This document shows positions 55,303-63,591 of a DNA stretch of 64,000 bases, one piece after another (the first letter of the stretch is position 1; each line of letters starts with the position of its first letter). The translations under genes and the position numbers were made by a program. The notes under the pieces were generated by a model. It was not told where the DNA came from. It worked only from the letters and a program-made list of their open reading frames with translations, and made no database searches. Source of the DNA: Gottfriedia solisilvae (GTDB lineage: Bacteria > Bacillota > Bacilli > Bacillales > Bacillaceae_G); the NCBI RefSeq assembly GCF_002128405.1, contig NZ_NETJ01000001.1, forward strand, positions 744,001-808,000, in the 5' to 3' direction.

Positions 55303-55330
55303 AAGAAAGCAGCCATTTGGCTGCTTTCTT
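55303..55330 (-). terminator. terminator of tepA-ylzJ
   Basis: Perfect 12-bp stem aagaaagcagcc/ggctgctttctt with a 4-base loop, about 60 bases after ylzJ. Confidence 0.88.
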
Positions 55331-55390
55331 AAATTGAATTTATTATAACATATCAGAACATATGTTTACCATGTATTGTTAACATTTACC

Positions 55391-55603
55391 TTAAGTTGGT
55401 AGGATGACTATTCGTTGTCCTGGCTCATATTGCATATAATGCTCGGGATCTGTACTAACAATTCTTCTAATTTCGAAAGAACTGCCACCAACACTATCTA
55501 CAAGCATTGGTACTCCGTTGTACTCCATATATTGCTGCTGAGTATATTCTTGTTGATCAATAGGATAAATAGATTCAAGTGGCATAATTGTATAAAGAAT
55601 CAA
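55391..55603 (-). CDS. ylzJ: YlzJ-like protein
   Basis: Small conserved protein, 70 residues, function unknown. [14 protein letters not shown] at the start and [11 protein letters not shown] in the middle match the YlzJ family found next to tepA in Bacillus. The start is TTG at 55603, overlapping the tepA stop as TTGA, with GGAG 8 bases upstream, so translation is likely coupled. There is no TM segment or metal motif. Confidence 0.85.
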   Translation of the reverse strand: MILYTIMPLESIYPIDQQEYTQQQYMEYNGVPMLVDSVGGSSFEIRRIVSTDPEHYMQYEPGQRIVILPT

Positions 55604-56355
55604 AATGCATTCTCCTCTTTATTCGATTTTTCTTTTCTTTCATCTATTAATTCTTGAAGTTTTTGAATTGCTTGCCCAATACCACCAACATCGTCAATTA
55701 AACCATATTTCACAGCGTCTATACCTACTACATTAGAACCAATATCTCGTGTTAGATTTCCTTTTGTAAACATTAATTCTTTGAAACGCTCTTCAGTAAT
55801 CTTTGAATGCTTTGTAACAAATCCAGTAACCCTTTCTTGCATCTTATCAAGATACTCGAATGTTTGAGGCACTCCGATCACAAGTCCAGTTAATCGAATA
55901 GGATGGATCGTCATCGTAGCTGTCTCAGCAATAAATGAATAGTCCGTACTAACAGCAATCGGAACCCCGATACTATGGCCTCCACCTAAAACAATTGAAA
56001 CTGATGGTTTAGTTAAAGAAGCTACCATTTCTGAAATCGCAAGTCCAGCTTCAACATCACCTCCAACTGTATTTAAAACAATTAATAATCCTTCAATTTT
56101 TGGATTTTGCTCAATTGCAACCAATTGTGGAATTAAATGTTCGTATTTTGTTGTTTTATTTTGTGGTGGAAGTGCAACATGACCTTCAATTTGACCAATA
56201 ATAGTTAAACAATGTATTTTTGAATCATTAGAAGTCGGTACATTTGTTTGACCAAGCTGCTGAATTTTTTCAACAATACTCATCTCTTTTTGATCATTTG
56301 GCTTTGAGGGTGATTCTTCGTTCGGGATTGGTGTTTCATTATTTGAATTTGACAC
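55600..56355 (-). CDS. tepA: ClpP-like TepA, translocation-enhancing peptidase
   Basis: Cytoplasmic crotonase/ClpP-fold protein associated with protein export in B. subtilis. The 251 residues begin with an acidic/Asn-rich low-complexity tail (about 1-45), then the ClpP-like core: [41 protein letters not shown], and [13 protein letters not shown], where the Ser corresponds to the ClpP nucleophile. The start is GTG 56355 with GGGGG 8 bases upstream. It is followed by ylzJ and spoIIIE as in B. subtilis. Confidence 0.9.
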   Translation of the reverse strand: MSNSNNETPIPNEESPSKPNDQKEMSIVEKIQQLGQTNVPTSNDSKIHCLTIIGQIEGHVALPPQNKTTKYEHLIPQLVAIEQNPKIEGLLIVLNTVGGDVEAGLAISEMVASLTKPSVSIVLGGGHSIGVPIAVSTDYSFIAETATMTIHPIRLTGLVIGVPQTFEYLDKMQERVTGFVTKHSKITEERFKELMFTKGNLTRDIGSNVVGIDAVKYGLIDDVGGIGQAIQKLQELIDERKEKSNKEENAF

Positions 56356-56432
56356 AGGCGGTTCCCCCTATCATTTTTCATACATGTTAGTATGTGAAAA
56401 TAAGAAGGAAAACATACATTCATTTGTAAAGA

Positions 56433-56457
56433 AGAGAAGCTTTTAATTAGCTTCTCT
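56433..56457 (-). terminator. terminator of rnjB
   Basis: Perfect 9-bp stem agagaagct/agcttctct with an A/T extension and T-run, just after the rnjB stop. Confidence 0.88.
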
Positions 56458-56464
56458 TTTTCAT

Positions 56465-58135
56465 TTAAACTTCCATTAAAATTGGAAGTATCATAGGTCT
56501 ACGCTTAGTTTCTTCATATAAATAAGCACTTAGTCCATCTCTTATTGAATTTTTTAACAGCGTCCATTCTATTTGATCATTTTGTAACATTCTTTCGGTA
56601 ATGTCCTTAACCATTTCAGTTGATCTAGTAATAAGCTTTTCCGATTCTCTTACATAAACAAAACCTCTTGTGATAATTTCTGGACCTGATAGAATTAATC
56701 GTTTCTGCTTATTAAATGTGACAACAACTACTAGAATTCCGTCTTGTGAAAGAAGCTTGCGATCTCTCAATACGATATTGCCTACATCTCCAACACCGAT
56801 TCCATCGATTAGCACATTGCCAACTTCAACTCTTTCAGTGCGATTAGCAAGTCCATTTTCAAATGATACAACGTCGCCTTTTTCAACGATAAATATATTT
56901 TCTTTCGGAATGCCAACTTCTTCAGCAATATGTCCATGTGCTTTTTGCATACGGTATTCACCATGTACCGGTAGGAAATATTGTGGTTTCATTAATTCTA
57001 GCATTAGTTTTAATTCTTCCTCATAACCATGACCTGATACATGAACTTTCTTATACCCGTATATTACATTCGCGCCAGCTCTAAATAGTAGATTTACTGA
57101 TGAAGAGACAAGCATTTCATTTCCTGGGATTGGCGTTGCTGCCATTAATACTGTATCCCCTTTTCGAATAGATACTTGTTTATGTGTTCCTTTTGAAATT
57201 CGAGAAAGAGCTGACATCGGTTCACCTTGTGTACCAGTCGTTAAAATTACGACATCACTTTGTTTATAGTTATCTGTATCAACTACTGAAATAAATAAAT
57301 CTTCAGGAATTGTTAAGTAATCTAATTCCTTCGCTAATTCTATTGATTTGACCATGCTACTACCTACAACTGCCAATTTTCGGTCTGCAGCTATACAAGC
57401 GTCAATAACTTGTTGAATGCGATAAATATTTGAAGAAAAACATGTGATAATTACTCTTCCTTTTGCATTCATAACTTCTTTTTTAATCTCTTCAGAAACT
57501 TTTTTCTCAGAACCAGAGAATCCTAGTCTTTCTGCATTTGTACTATCAGAAAGCAAGCATAGAACTCCTTTATTACCGATTAATGCTAGCTTCCCAATAT
57601 CAGCGCCTTTGTAAGGGCTTTTCGATTGATCAAATTTAAAATCTCCAGTATATACAACAGAGCCTTGTGGTGTATCGATACAAATACCAAAAGAATCTGG
57701 AATACTATGTGTTGTACGGAAAAAGCGAATTGAACTTTGACCGAATTCAAATGAACTCTGCTCATCATAAAGTTCAAATTGATCCATATTTTTAATTCCT
57801 TTTTCACTTAACTTTTCTCGTATATATAAATATGCTAGTTTATTTGTATAAAATTTTACATTCGGAAGCCTTTTCATAATATAAGGAATAGCTCCAATAT
57901 GATCTTCATGTCCGTGTGTGATAAAAACACCCACTAGTCTTTGAGCGTTTTTCTCTAAATAACTCACATCAGGTATGACATGATCAATTCCGTACATTTC
58001 TTGTTCAGGGAATTTAAGACCCGCATCAAGTACATAAATCGCTTCCCCTACTTCAACAACATACATATTTTTTCCGATTTCTCCAACCCCACCTAGGGCA
58101 AATACTTTTACTTGTTCATTTATTTCTTTAGCCAC
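56465..58135 (-). CDS. rnjB: ribonuclease J2
   Basis: Metallo-beta-lactamase/beta-CASP RNase, partner of RNase J1. The 556 residues show the zinc motif HGHEDHIGAIPY (about 74-85), DTPQGSVVYTGDFKFDQ, SDSTNAERLGFSGSE, and the beta-CASP block TTGTQGEPMSALSRI with PVHGEYRM. The position upstream of tepA/spoIIIE matches ymfA (rnjB) rather than rnjA. The start is GTG 58135 with AGGAGG upstream. It has its own promoter and terminator. Confidence 0.9.
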   Translation of the reverse strand: MAKEINEQVKVFALGGVGEIGKNMYVVEVGEAIYVLDAGLKFPEQEMYGIDHVIPDVSYLEKNAQRLVGVFITHGHEDHIGAIPYIMKRLPNVKFYTNKLAYLYIREKLSEKGIKNMDQFELYDEQSSFEFGQSSIRFFRTTHSIPDSFGICIDTPQGSVVYTGDFKFDQSKSPYKGADIGKLALIGNKGVLCLLSDSTNAERLGFSGSEKKVSEEIKKEVMNAKGRVIITCFSSNIYRIQQVIDACIAADRKLAVVGSSMVKSIELAKELDYLTIPEDLFISVVDTDNYKQSDVVILTTGTQGEPMSALSRISKGTHKQVSIRKGDTVLMAATPIPGNEMLVSSSVNLLFRAGANVIYGYKKVHVSGHGYEEELKLMLELMKPQYFLPVHGEYRMQKAHGHIAEEVGIPKENIFIVEKGDVVSFENGLANRTERVEVGNVLIDGIGVGDVGNIVLRDRKLLSQDGILVVVVTFNKQKRLILSGPEIITRGFVYVRESEKLITRSTEMVKDITERMLQNDQIEWTLLKNSIRDGLSAYLYEETKRRPMILPILMEV

Positions 58136-58190
58136 TACATGTTCCTCCTATTACATTTTAAATTTACAGACCGTTCAAAATCTTACAAAC

Positions 58191-58220
58191 ATTATATCCT
58201 AGTAGGAACATTGAAAACAA
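58191..58220 (-). promoter_or_regulatory. sigma-A promoter of rnjB
   Basis: Minus strand TTGTTT (58215-58220), 18-base spacer, TATAAT (58191-58196). Confidence 0.6.
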
Positions 58221-58326
58221 GATACATTCTTCCTTAAAAAGGAAAATAGACGTGTAAAATGAATGGCATAGATGACTAGAGAATAGATAGGTTTATTAAA
58301 ATTTTTTCATTTTTTGACAATAAAAA

Positions 58327-58366
58327 AAACCATTTTTGAACAGCATTGCATGCTCAAAAATGGTTT
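58327..58366 (-). terminator. terminator of asd-dapG-dapA
   Basis: Perfect 13-bp stem aaaccatttttga/tcaaaaatggttt followed by a T-run, directly after dapA. Confidence 0.9.
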
Positions 58367-58375
58367 GACATTTTA

Positions 58376-59266
58376 TTAATTTTGTAATGCTTCTTCCAAT
58401 TGGTTCATAAGTGAAGTTAATGTTGTGCGCTCAGCTTCTGTTAATGGAACAAGTGGTAAACGTACTCCACCAACATCTAAGCCTTTCATTTGTAAAGCGG
58501 TTTTAATTGGACTTGGGCTTGGAGCCATAAAGAAACCGTCAAATAACGGTAAAAGTTTACGGTGTAAAAATTGTGCTTGCTCCATATTTCCCGTAAAGAA
58601 GCTTTCAGCTAATAGTTGCATTTCATTTCCTAATACATGTGATGCTACCGATACAGTTCCTTTTGAACCGATTGCAAATGCTGGTAGTGTTAATCCGTCA
58701 TCTCCACAATAAAGTTCAAAGTCCTCAGGTGTGCGGTCAATGATTTCAGTCATAACACCTAAATTACCTGTAGCATCTTTAATTGCAACAATATTTGGAA
58801 CTTCTGCAAGTCTTACAACTGTATCTATTGCTAGATTTGCAACAGTTCTACCAGGCACATTGTATAACATCACAGGAAGTTCAGTACTTTCTGCTGCTGC
58901 TTTAAAGTGTTGGTATAGCCCTTCTTGATTTGGCTTATTGTAATATGGTACGACTACCATAATTGCATCTACACCAAGCTCAGTAACTTTTTTTGTTAGA
59001 GAAACAGTTGCTCTTGTATCATTACTGCCTGTTCCAGCAATTACTGGAATTCGGCCATCTACAACCGTAACAACGTGACGAATTAATGCTAATTTTTCTT
59101 CTGATGTTAATGTTGGAGATTCTCCCGTTGTACCACAAACTACGATTGAATCTGTGCCATTTTCAATTAAGTAATTCACTAGTTTTGTTGTTTTTGCGAA
59201 ATCAATATTACCCTTTGAATCAAAAGGTGTTACCATCGCAGTTGAAATTTTACCAAATCTACTCAT
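58376..59266 (-). CDS. dapA: 4-hydroxy-tetrahydrodipicolinate synthase
   Basis: Condenses pyruvate and aspartate semialdehyde, the branch point to diaminopimelate, lysine and dipicolinate. The 296-residue TIM barrel shows VCGTTGESPTLT (pyruvate-binding), the proton-relay Tyr in MLYNVPGRT and the Schiff-base Lys in IVAIKDATGN. SD GGAGTGG precedes the ATG at 59266. It follows dapG by 21 bases; the order asd-dapG-dapA is as in B. subtilis. dpaAB upstream use its product chain for spore dipicolinate. Confidence 0.95.
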   Translation of the reverse strand: MSRFGKISTAMVTPFDSKGNIDFAKTTKLVNYLIENGTDSIVVCGTTGESPTLTSEEKLALIRHVVTVVDGRIPVIAGTGSNDTRATVSLTKKVTELGVDAIMVVVPYYNKPNQEGLYQHFKAAAESTELPVMLYNVPGRTVANLAIDTVVRLAEVPNIVAIKDATGNLGVMTEIIDRTPEDFELYCGDDGLTLPAFAIGSKGTVSVASHVLGNEMQLLAESFFTGNMEQAQFLHRKLLPLFDGFFMAPSPSPIKTALQMKGLDVGGVRLPLVPLTEAERTTLTSLMNQLEEALQN

Positions 59267-59287
59267 TTTCCCACTCCGATCAAATAA

Positions 59288-60517
59288 TTAATCCATTTTT
59301 ACCGAGCTAAGTTCAAATGCCTCATGTAAGGCAGTAACCGCTTCAATCATATCTTCATTTTTTACAAGTACCCAAATAGTTGTATGGCTATCAGCAGATT
59401 GAAGTATTTGAATGCCTTTTTCGGAAAGAGCTGTAACAATTTTTGATGTTACACCTGGCACTCCTGCAATTGCTGCACCAACGATTGATACCTTTGCACA
59501 TCCAGTCGTATAAGAAGGCTCATAGCCTATTCCTTTTAATACATCGATTGCCTTAGTAGCAACCTCATCGCTAACAGTGTAAACAACACCATTTGGTGAA
59601 ATATTTATAAAATCAACGCTAATACCTTTATTTGCCATTGCTTTAAATACTTGAGAATGCAAATCAAAAGTATGTTCTTTTGATGTTACACGAATTTGAG
59701 TAACATTAGGCACATGAGCAATCCCTGTAATTAATCGATCTTGAATATCTCCACCGATTAATTTTTGAGAAGGATTTGACGTTACAAGCGTACCTAGACT
59801 ATTTGAGTATGTTGAACGAATTCGAATTGGTACTTTACCTTGCATTGCTATTTCAACCGCTCGTGGATGAATTACCTTTGCACCTTGATATGCCATATTG
59901 CATATTTCTGCATATGTTACGACAGATAAAGGACGTGCTTCTTTTACAATTCTTGGGTCAGCCGTCATTACACCTTCAACGTCTGTGAAAATTTCAATTG
60001 TTTCTGCCCCAACAGCAACACCAAGAGCTGAAGCAGAAGTATCACTTCCACCTCTACCCAAAGTTGTGATATCACCTTTAGTTGTAGCACCTTGGAAACC
60101 TGCAACAACTACAACATCGTAGTTTTCAAGCTCTTTAAGTAGGCGACCGCATTTCATATCTAATATTTTAGCATTTCCAAATTCATCATTTGTACGGAAT
60201 CCCGCTGATGCACCTGTCATCGCAGTAGCATGAATTCCATTTTCATTTAATAAATTAGAAAATACAATAGAAGATATTGTTTCTCCACATGACATTAATA
60301 AGTCAAGTTCTCTTTGAGAAACCTTACTTCTTTTTGCTCCTACTAAGTTTAACAATGTATCAGTAGCATATGGTTCACCTTTTCGACCCATGGCTGACAC
60401 AACTACTACTAACTTATAACCGTTTTCTAAAGCTTCTTTTATATGTTTAAGTGCGTGTGATCTACCATTCTCATCACGTACTGAAGTCCCACCAAATTTT
60501 TGGACTAAAATTTTCAT
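59288..60517 (-). CDS. dapG: aspartate kinase I (DapG)
   Basis: Phosphorylates aspartate to start the aspartate-family pathway. The 409-residue protein begins VQKFGGTSVRDENGR, has TTLGRGGSDTSASALGVAV and ends with two ACT domains (about 265-400). The single-frame form with synteny to asd and dapA identifies the DapG isozyme (B. subtilis aspartokinase I, meso-DAP inhibited), rather than LysC or ThrD. SD GAGAGG precedes the ATG at 60517. It is 26 bases after asd. Confidence 0.93.
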   Translation of the reverse strand: MKILVQKFGGTSVRDENGRSHALKHIKEALENGYKLVVVVSAMGRKGEPYATDTLLNLVGAKRSKVSQRELDLLMSCGETISSIVFSNLLNENGIHATAMTGASAGFRTNDEFGNAKILDMKCGRLLKELENYDVVVVAGFQGATTKGDITTLGRGGSDTSASALGVAVGAETIEIFTDVEGVMTADPRIVKEARPLSVVTYAEICNMAYQGAKVIHPRAVEIAMQGKVPIRIRSTYSNSLGTLVTSNPSQKLIGGDIQDRLITGIAHVPNVTQIRVTSKEHTFDLHSQVFKAMANKGISVDFINISPNGVVYTVSDEVATKAIDVLKGIGYEPSYTTGCAKVSIVGAAIAGVPGVTSKIVTALSEKGIQILQSADSHTTIWVLVKNEDMIEAVTALHEAFELSSVKMD

Positions 60518-60543
60518 CCTTGCACCTCTCTAGCTGTTTCTCA

Positions 60544-61587
60544 CTAAATGATGCTTAATTCAATCAATTTTTCAGCAATTTGAACTGAATTCCAAGCAGC
60601 ACCTTTTAATAAATTATCTGATACGATCCATAAATGGAATCCTAATGGATTGTCTAAATCTTTACGAATACGTCCAACAAATACATCATTACTTCCAATA
60701 CTATAAAATGGCATTGGATAAAGTTGTTGATCCGGATCATCTTGAAGTACGATTCCAGGTGCATCGCTTAAAATTGTTTTAAGTTCTTCAACTGTAACCT
60801 CTTTATCTACTTCGATATATACTGACTCTGAATGCCCAGAAATAACTGGTAATCTTACACAAGTTGCGCTTATTTTTAATTCAGGTAAGTGCATGATTTT
60901 TTTTGTTTCATTTATCATTTTCATCTCTTCATAAGTATAACCATTCTCTGTAAAAACATCGATTTGAGGAATTGCATTAAATGCGATTTGATAATGCTTT
61001 TCTCCGCTTTTCACTGGTAATACAGAAGGAGTTGCTTCTTCGCCATTTAAAAACGCTTGTGCTTGCTCTTTTAATGCTTCAATTGCTGTTACACCTGCAC
61101 CTGAAACTGCTTGGTATGTTGAAACAACAACTTTATTTAAACCGATTGTTTGACGAATAGGTTCAAGTGCAACTACCATTTGAATTGTAGAACAGTTCGG
61201 ATTTGCAATAATTCCTTTATGGTTAAATAAATCTTTATCATTCACTTCAGGTACTACTAAAGGAACATCTTCAGCCATTCTAAATGCACTAGTGTTATCT
61301 ACAACGACTGCACCTCTTTTAACAGCTTCATGAGCAAGTTCTTTTGACACAGAACCACCTGCACTAAATAAAGCAATATCAACACCTTCAAACGCGTCTG
61401 GAGTCGCTTCTTGTACAATAACTTCTTGACCTTTGTAATATAAAGTCGTCCCAGCAGAACGTTTTGAAGATAAATATTTAATTTCTTTTACCGGAAAGTC
61501 TCTTTTTTCTAAAGTAGCAATCATTTGTTGACCTACTGCACCAGTAGCTCCGACTACAGCTACAACATAATTTTGTTTATTTCCCAC
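60544..61587 (-). CDS. asd: aspartate-semialdehyde dehydrogenase
   Basis: NADPH-dependent reduction of aspartyl phosphate to the semialdehyde. The 347-residue protein has the NADP loop [12 protein letters not shown] and the active-site Cys in [11 protein letters not shown], plus the family YQAVSGAG. I place the start at GTG 61587, 8 bases after GAAGG; an in-frame GTG at 61596 would lie inside this SD. A sigma-A promoter precedes it, so asd-dapG-dapA can be transcribed apart from dpaAB. Confidence 0.94.
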   Translation of the reverse strand: MGNKQNYVVAVVGATGAVGQQMIATLEKRDFPVKEIKYLSSKRSAGTTLYYKGQEVIVQEATPDAFEGVDIALFSAGGSVSKELAHEAVKRGAVVVDNTSAFRMAEDVPLVVPEVNDKDLFNHKGIIANPNCSTIQMVVALEPIRQTIGLNKVVVSTYQAVSGAGVTAIEALKEQAQAFLNGEEATPSVLPVKSGEKHYQIAFNAIPQIDVFTENGYTYEEMKMINETKKIMHLPELKISATCVRLPVISGHSESVYIEVDKEVTVEELKTILSDAPGIVLQDDPDQQLYPMPFYSIGSNDVFVGRIRKDLDNPLGFHLWIVSDNLLKGAAWNSVQIAEKLIELSII

Positions 61588-61623
61588 AATTTGCACCTTC
61601 CCTATTTCTAACTTTTATTAAAT

Positions 61624-61652
61624 AGTTTACGCGATTTTTAGTGATATTTCAA
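61624..61652 (-). promoter_or_regulatory. sigma-A promoter of asd-dapG-dapA
   Basis: Minus strand TTGAAA (61647-61652), 17-base spacer, TAAACT (61624-61629). Confidence 0.6.
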
Positions 61653-61686
61653 AGCTTTTAGTTTGGACATTTCTATTCATAGGAAC

Positions 61687-61712
61687 GAGTATGTATCACA
61701 AGACACATACTC
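61687..61712. repeat. inverted repeat upstream of asd
   Basis: gagtatgt (61687-61694) and acatactc (61705-61712), 8-bp perfect arms without a T-run, between the dpaB terminator and the asd promoter. A candidate operator. Confidence 0.4.
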
Positions 61713-61731
61713 AATTTTCTTCATTCTAACA

Positions 61732-61762
61732 TAGAAAAAATAAATCGGAGTTATTTTTTCTA
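61732..61762 (-). terminator. AT-only terminator-like hairpin after dpaB
   Basis: Perfect 12-bp inverted repeat tagaaaaaataa/ttattttttcta, just after the dpaB stop; the downstream arm itself supplies the T-run. Confidence 0.55.
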
Positions 61763-61768
61763 AATTTA

Positions 61769-62368
61769 TTATTGCAAATCGCGATATTTTTCTACTAAAA
61801 CAGGTTGAAGCTGCTTTCCTTCAATCGAAGCTTTAACTGTTTCAAGTAAAGATTCCATTCTTGCCACTAATGAGTTCGGTTTTTTAACCGGATCATCTTG
61901 CCCAAATGGGATAAAATAAATATTTTTCGTACTCATTAAACGCATTAAATTCGTGCCATTTAAACCTAAAGCATCATTTGTAGAAATACCTAATACAACA
62001 GGCTTACCATTTCTTAATGTTGCTTTAGCTGCCATAAGTACTGGAGAATCAGTTTGAGCGTTTGCGAATTTACTCATTGAATTTCCAGTTAAAGGTGCAA
62101 TTACCATACAGTCTAATTGAACTTTAGGTCCAAATGGTTCTGCGCCAACAATTGAATCCACTGTTTTACGACCAGTGATTTCTTCAATTTTCTCAATCCA
62201 GTCTTCTCCTACACCAAATCTTGTTGTTGTACTTTTTACAGTAAATGTAACGACTGGATATACGTCAGCTCCATCATCAACAAGTTTTTGAATTTGTGGA
62301 ACGACCTCTTCATACGTACAATGTGAACCAGTAATTCCGAAACCAACCTTTTTACCTTTAAGCGACAT
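61769..62368 (-). CDS. dpaB: dipicolinate synthase subunit B
   Basis: Flavoprotein-like subunit (SpoVFB) of the spore-specific dipicolinate synthase. The 199 residues begin GKKVGFGITGSHCTYEEVVPQ and carry CMVIAPLTGNSMSKFANA and VLGISTNDALGLNGTN, typical of the HFCD (PpcBC) fold. Its ATG overlaps the dpaA stop by one base. With DpaA it makes DPA in the mother cell, later packed in the spore core. An inverted repeat after the stop ends the unit. Confidence 0.95.
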   Translation of the reverse strand: MSLKGKKVGFGITGSHCTYEEVVPQIQKLVDDGADVYPVVTFTVKSTTTRFGVGEDWIEKIEEITGRKTVDSIVGAEPFGPKVQLDCMVIAPLTGNSMSKFANAQTDSPVLMAAKATLRNGKPVVLGISTNDALGLNGTNLMRLMSTKNIYFIPFGQDDPVKKPNSLVARMESLLETVKASIEGKQLQPVLVEKYRDLQ

Positions 62369-63267
62369 TACGGTTGCTCCTTTCTTTTTTCAAGATCATC
62401 TCTTAAAAGCTGTGTTAATACATTTCCAATAATTTGACCAGCTGTTTTAGGAGCAACGATTCCTGGTAAGCCTGGTGCTAATAATGCTTTAATTCCTCTT
62501 TTTTCTGCATAACGAAAATCCGTGCCTCCAGGCTTTGATGCTAGATCAATAATGAGTGCATGTGGTTGTAGTTTTGAAATCACACTAGCTGTTACGATTA
62601 AAGTTGGCACTGTATTAATTACAACATCAACATCTTTAAGGGATTCTTCGATATTTTTAAATTCAAATGCCTCTAATCCCATCTCTACAATTCTTGCAAT
62701 ATGTTCAGATCTACGAGCTCCAACTTTTACTTTCGCACCTAAACTATGAAATGTGCGAGCAACACTCATTCCAGTACGACCTAACCCTAAGACAGCGACT
62801 TTTGAATTATGAATCGTATATTCCGTATGTTGAATAACCATCATAATCGTTCCTTCAACAGTCGGAATACTGTTATAAATAGCTACATCATCTCTTTCAA
62901 ACAATTTCACAAGTTTACGATTAGAGGCTGCTATGATACCGTCTAGATAACTATTACTAATACCAGAGTAAATCGTACAATGTTCTGGTGTACTATCAAG
63001 AATCTCTTTGGTCAAAACAACTTTTTCATTTGAAAAAATTGTATCGACGACTCCTTCAATATTTGTACCAGGTACAGGTAATAAGATTGCATCTAAATCT
63101 TCAAAACTTGCATCAGCGATTAACTCTTTTGATGCACTAGTAAATCCACTATCTAATTGTTCAAAACCAATTAATGTTACTTTTGCGTCTAACTCTGTTA
63201 ACTTCCGAATAACTTCCAGCTGTCTGGCATCTCCGCCTAAAACAGCTATATGCAAGCCAGTTAACAT
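62368..63267 (-). CDS. dpaA: dipicolinate synthase subunit A
   Basis: Rossmann-fold dehydrogenase subunit (SpoVFA) of dipicolinate synthase, 299 residues. The N-terminal domain starts LTGLHIAVLGGDARQLEVIR; the NAD(P) loop VLGLGRTGMSVARTFHSLGAKV is at about 154-175. The ATG at 63267 follows AAGGTG. A SigK-type promoter 90 bases upstream agrees with mother-cell late expression. In B. subtilis ymxH precedes it; here it does not. Confidence 0.95.
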   Translation of the reverse strand: MLTGLHIAVLGGDARQLEVIRKLTELDAKVTLIGFEQLDSGFTSASKELIADASFEDLDAILLPVPGTNIEGVVDTIFSNEKVVLTKEILDSTPEHCTIYSGISNSYLDGIIAASNRKLVKLFERDDVAIYNSIPTVEGTIMMVIQHTEYTIHNSKVAVLGLGRTGMSVARTFHSLGAKVKVGARRSEHIARIVEMGLEAFEFKNIEESLKDVDVVINTVPTLIVTASVISKLQPHALIIDLASKPGGTDFRYAEKRGIKALLAPGLPGIVAPKTAGQIIGNVLTQLLRDDLEKRKEQP

Positions 63268-63320
63268 GCAGCATTCACCTTCTTTACTTCACTTTGGTAA
63301 ATGGAAATGAATATAATTAA

Positions 63321-63335
63321 GGCGGGACTACCGCC
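63321..63335 (-). repeat. small GC hairpin in the dpaA 5-prime UTR
   Basis: ggcgg/ccgcc with a 5-base loop, extended by A-T pairs, between the SigK promoter and the dpaA SD. It may stabilise the mRNA. Confidence 0.45.
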
Positions 63336-63353
63336 TAACATCTTTCTCCTAAA

Positions 63354-63382
63354 TATCTTATGAATTTCCTTTCTCATTGGTG
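63354..63382 (-). promoter_or_regulatory. SigK-type promoter of dpaA-dpaB
   Basis: Minus strand CACC (63379-63382), 16-base spacer, CATAAGATA (63354-63362). This fits the SigK pattern mACm-N16-CATAnnnTA completely. The spoVF operon of B. subtilis is SigK-dependent. Confidence 0.75.
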
Positions 63383-63401
63383 AAAAGAAATATAAAAAGA
63401 A

Positions 63402-63422
63402 GACCTTCATTCTTTGAAGGTC
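63402..63422 (-). terminator. terminator upstream of the SigK promoter
   Basis: Perfect 8-bp stem gaccttca/tgaaggtc with a 5-base loop and a T-rich run on the minus strand. It insulates dpaA from upstream transcription. Confidence 0.8.
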
Positions 63423-63510
63423 CCGCTTGCTTACGTCCTTGCTTCCCTTGCTTGTGGTGCTCATTACCCTTTAGGGTAACTTCTGCGCCTCGAAAGACAA
63501 GCGTTTTCAA
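63423..63510 (-). other. GC-rich structured non-coding segment, unknown
   Basis: Between two terminators and more GC-rich than its surroundings. On the minus strand gcttgt (63497-63502) pairs with acaagc (63449-63454), enclosing a perfect ttaccc/gggtaa hairpin (63464-63479) and conserved-looking purine-rich internal loops; three AAGCAAG-like units follow before the terminator. It looks like an aptamer-plus-terminator, a small RNA, or a dispersed repeat. I do not recognise a known family. Confidence 0.5.
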
Positions 63511-63548
63511 TTTAGTCTCAATCTCACTTTTTATACTTTGTAAAAAAT

Positions 63549-63580
63549 AGAGAGGACCCTCATAAATGAAGGTCCTCTCT
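63549..63580 (-). terminator. terminator of mlpA
   Basis: agagaggacc pairs with ggtcctctct over 10 bp, with more pairing inside, 11 bases after the mlpA stop; T-run follows. Confidence 0.92.
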
Positions 63581-63591
63581 TAATCAAATTC

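Noticed and set aside
63261-63464. 67-codon ORF between mlpA and dpaA as a gene or ymxH remnant
   Set aside because: It crosses a terminator hairpin and the SigK promoter, has no SD, and does not resemble YmxH.
63423-63510. Lysine riboswitch (L-box) before dpaA
   Set aside because: Too short, and lacks the several conserved helices and the closing GAGCTATC-type end; kept only as an unknown structured element.
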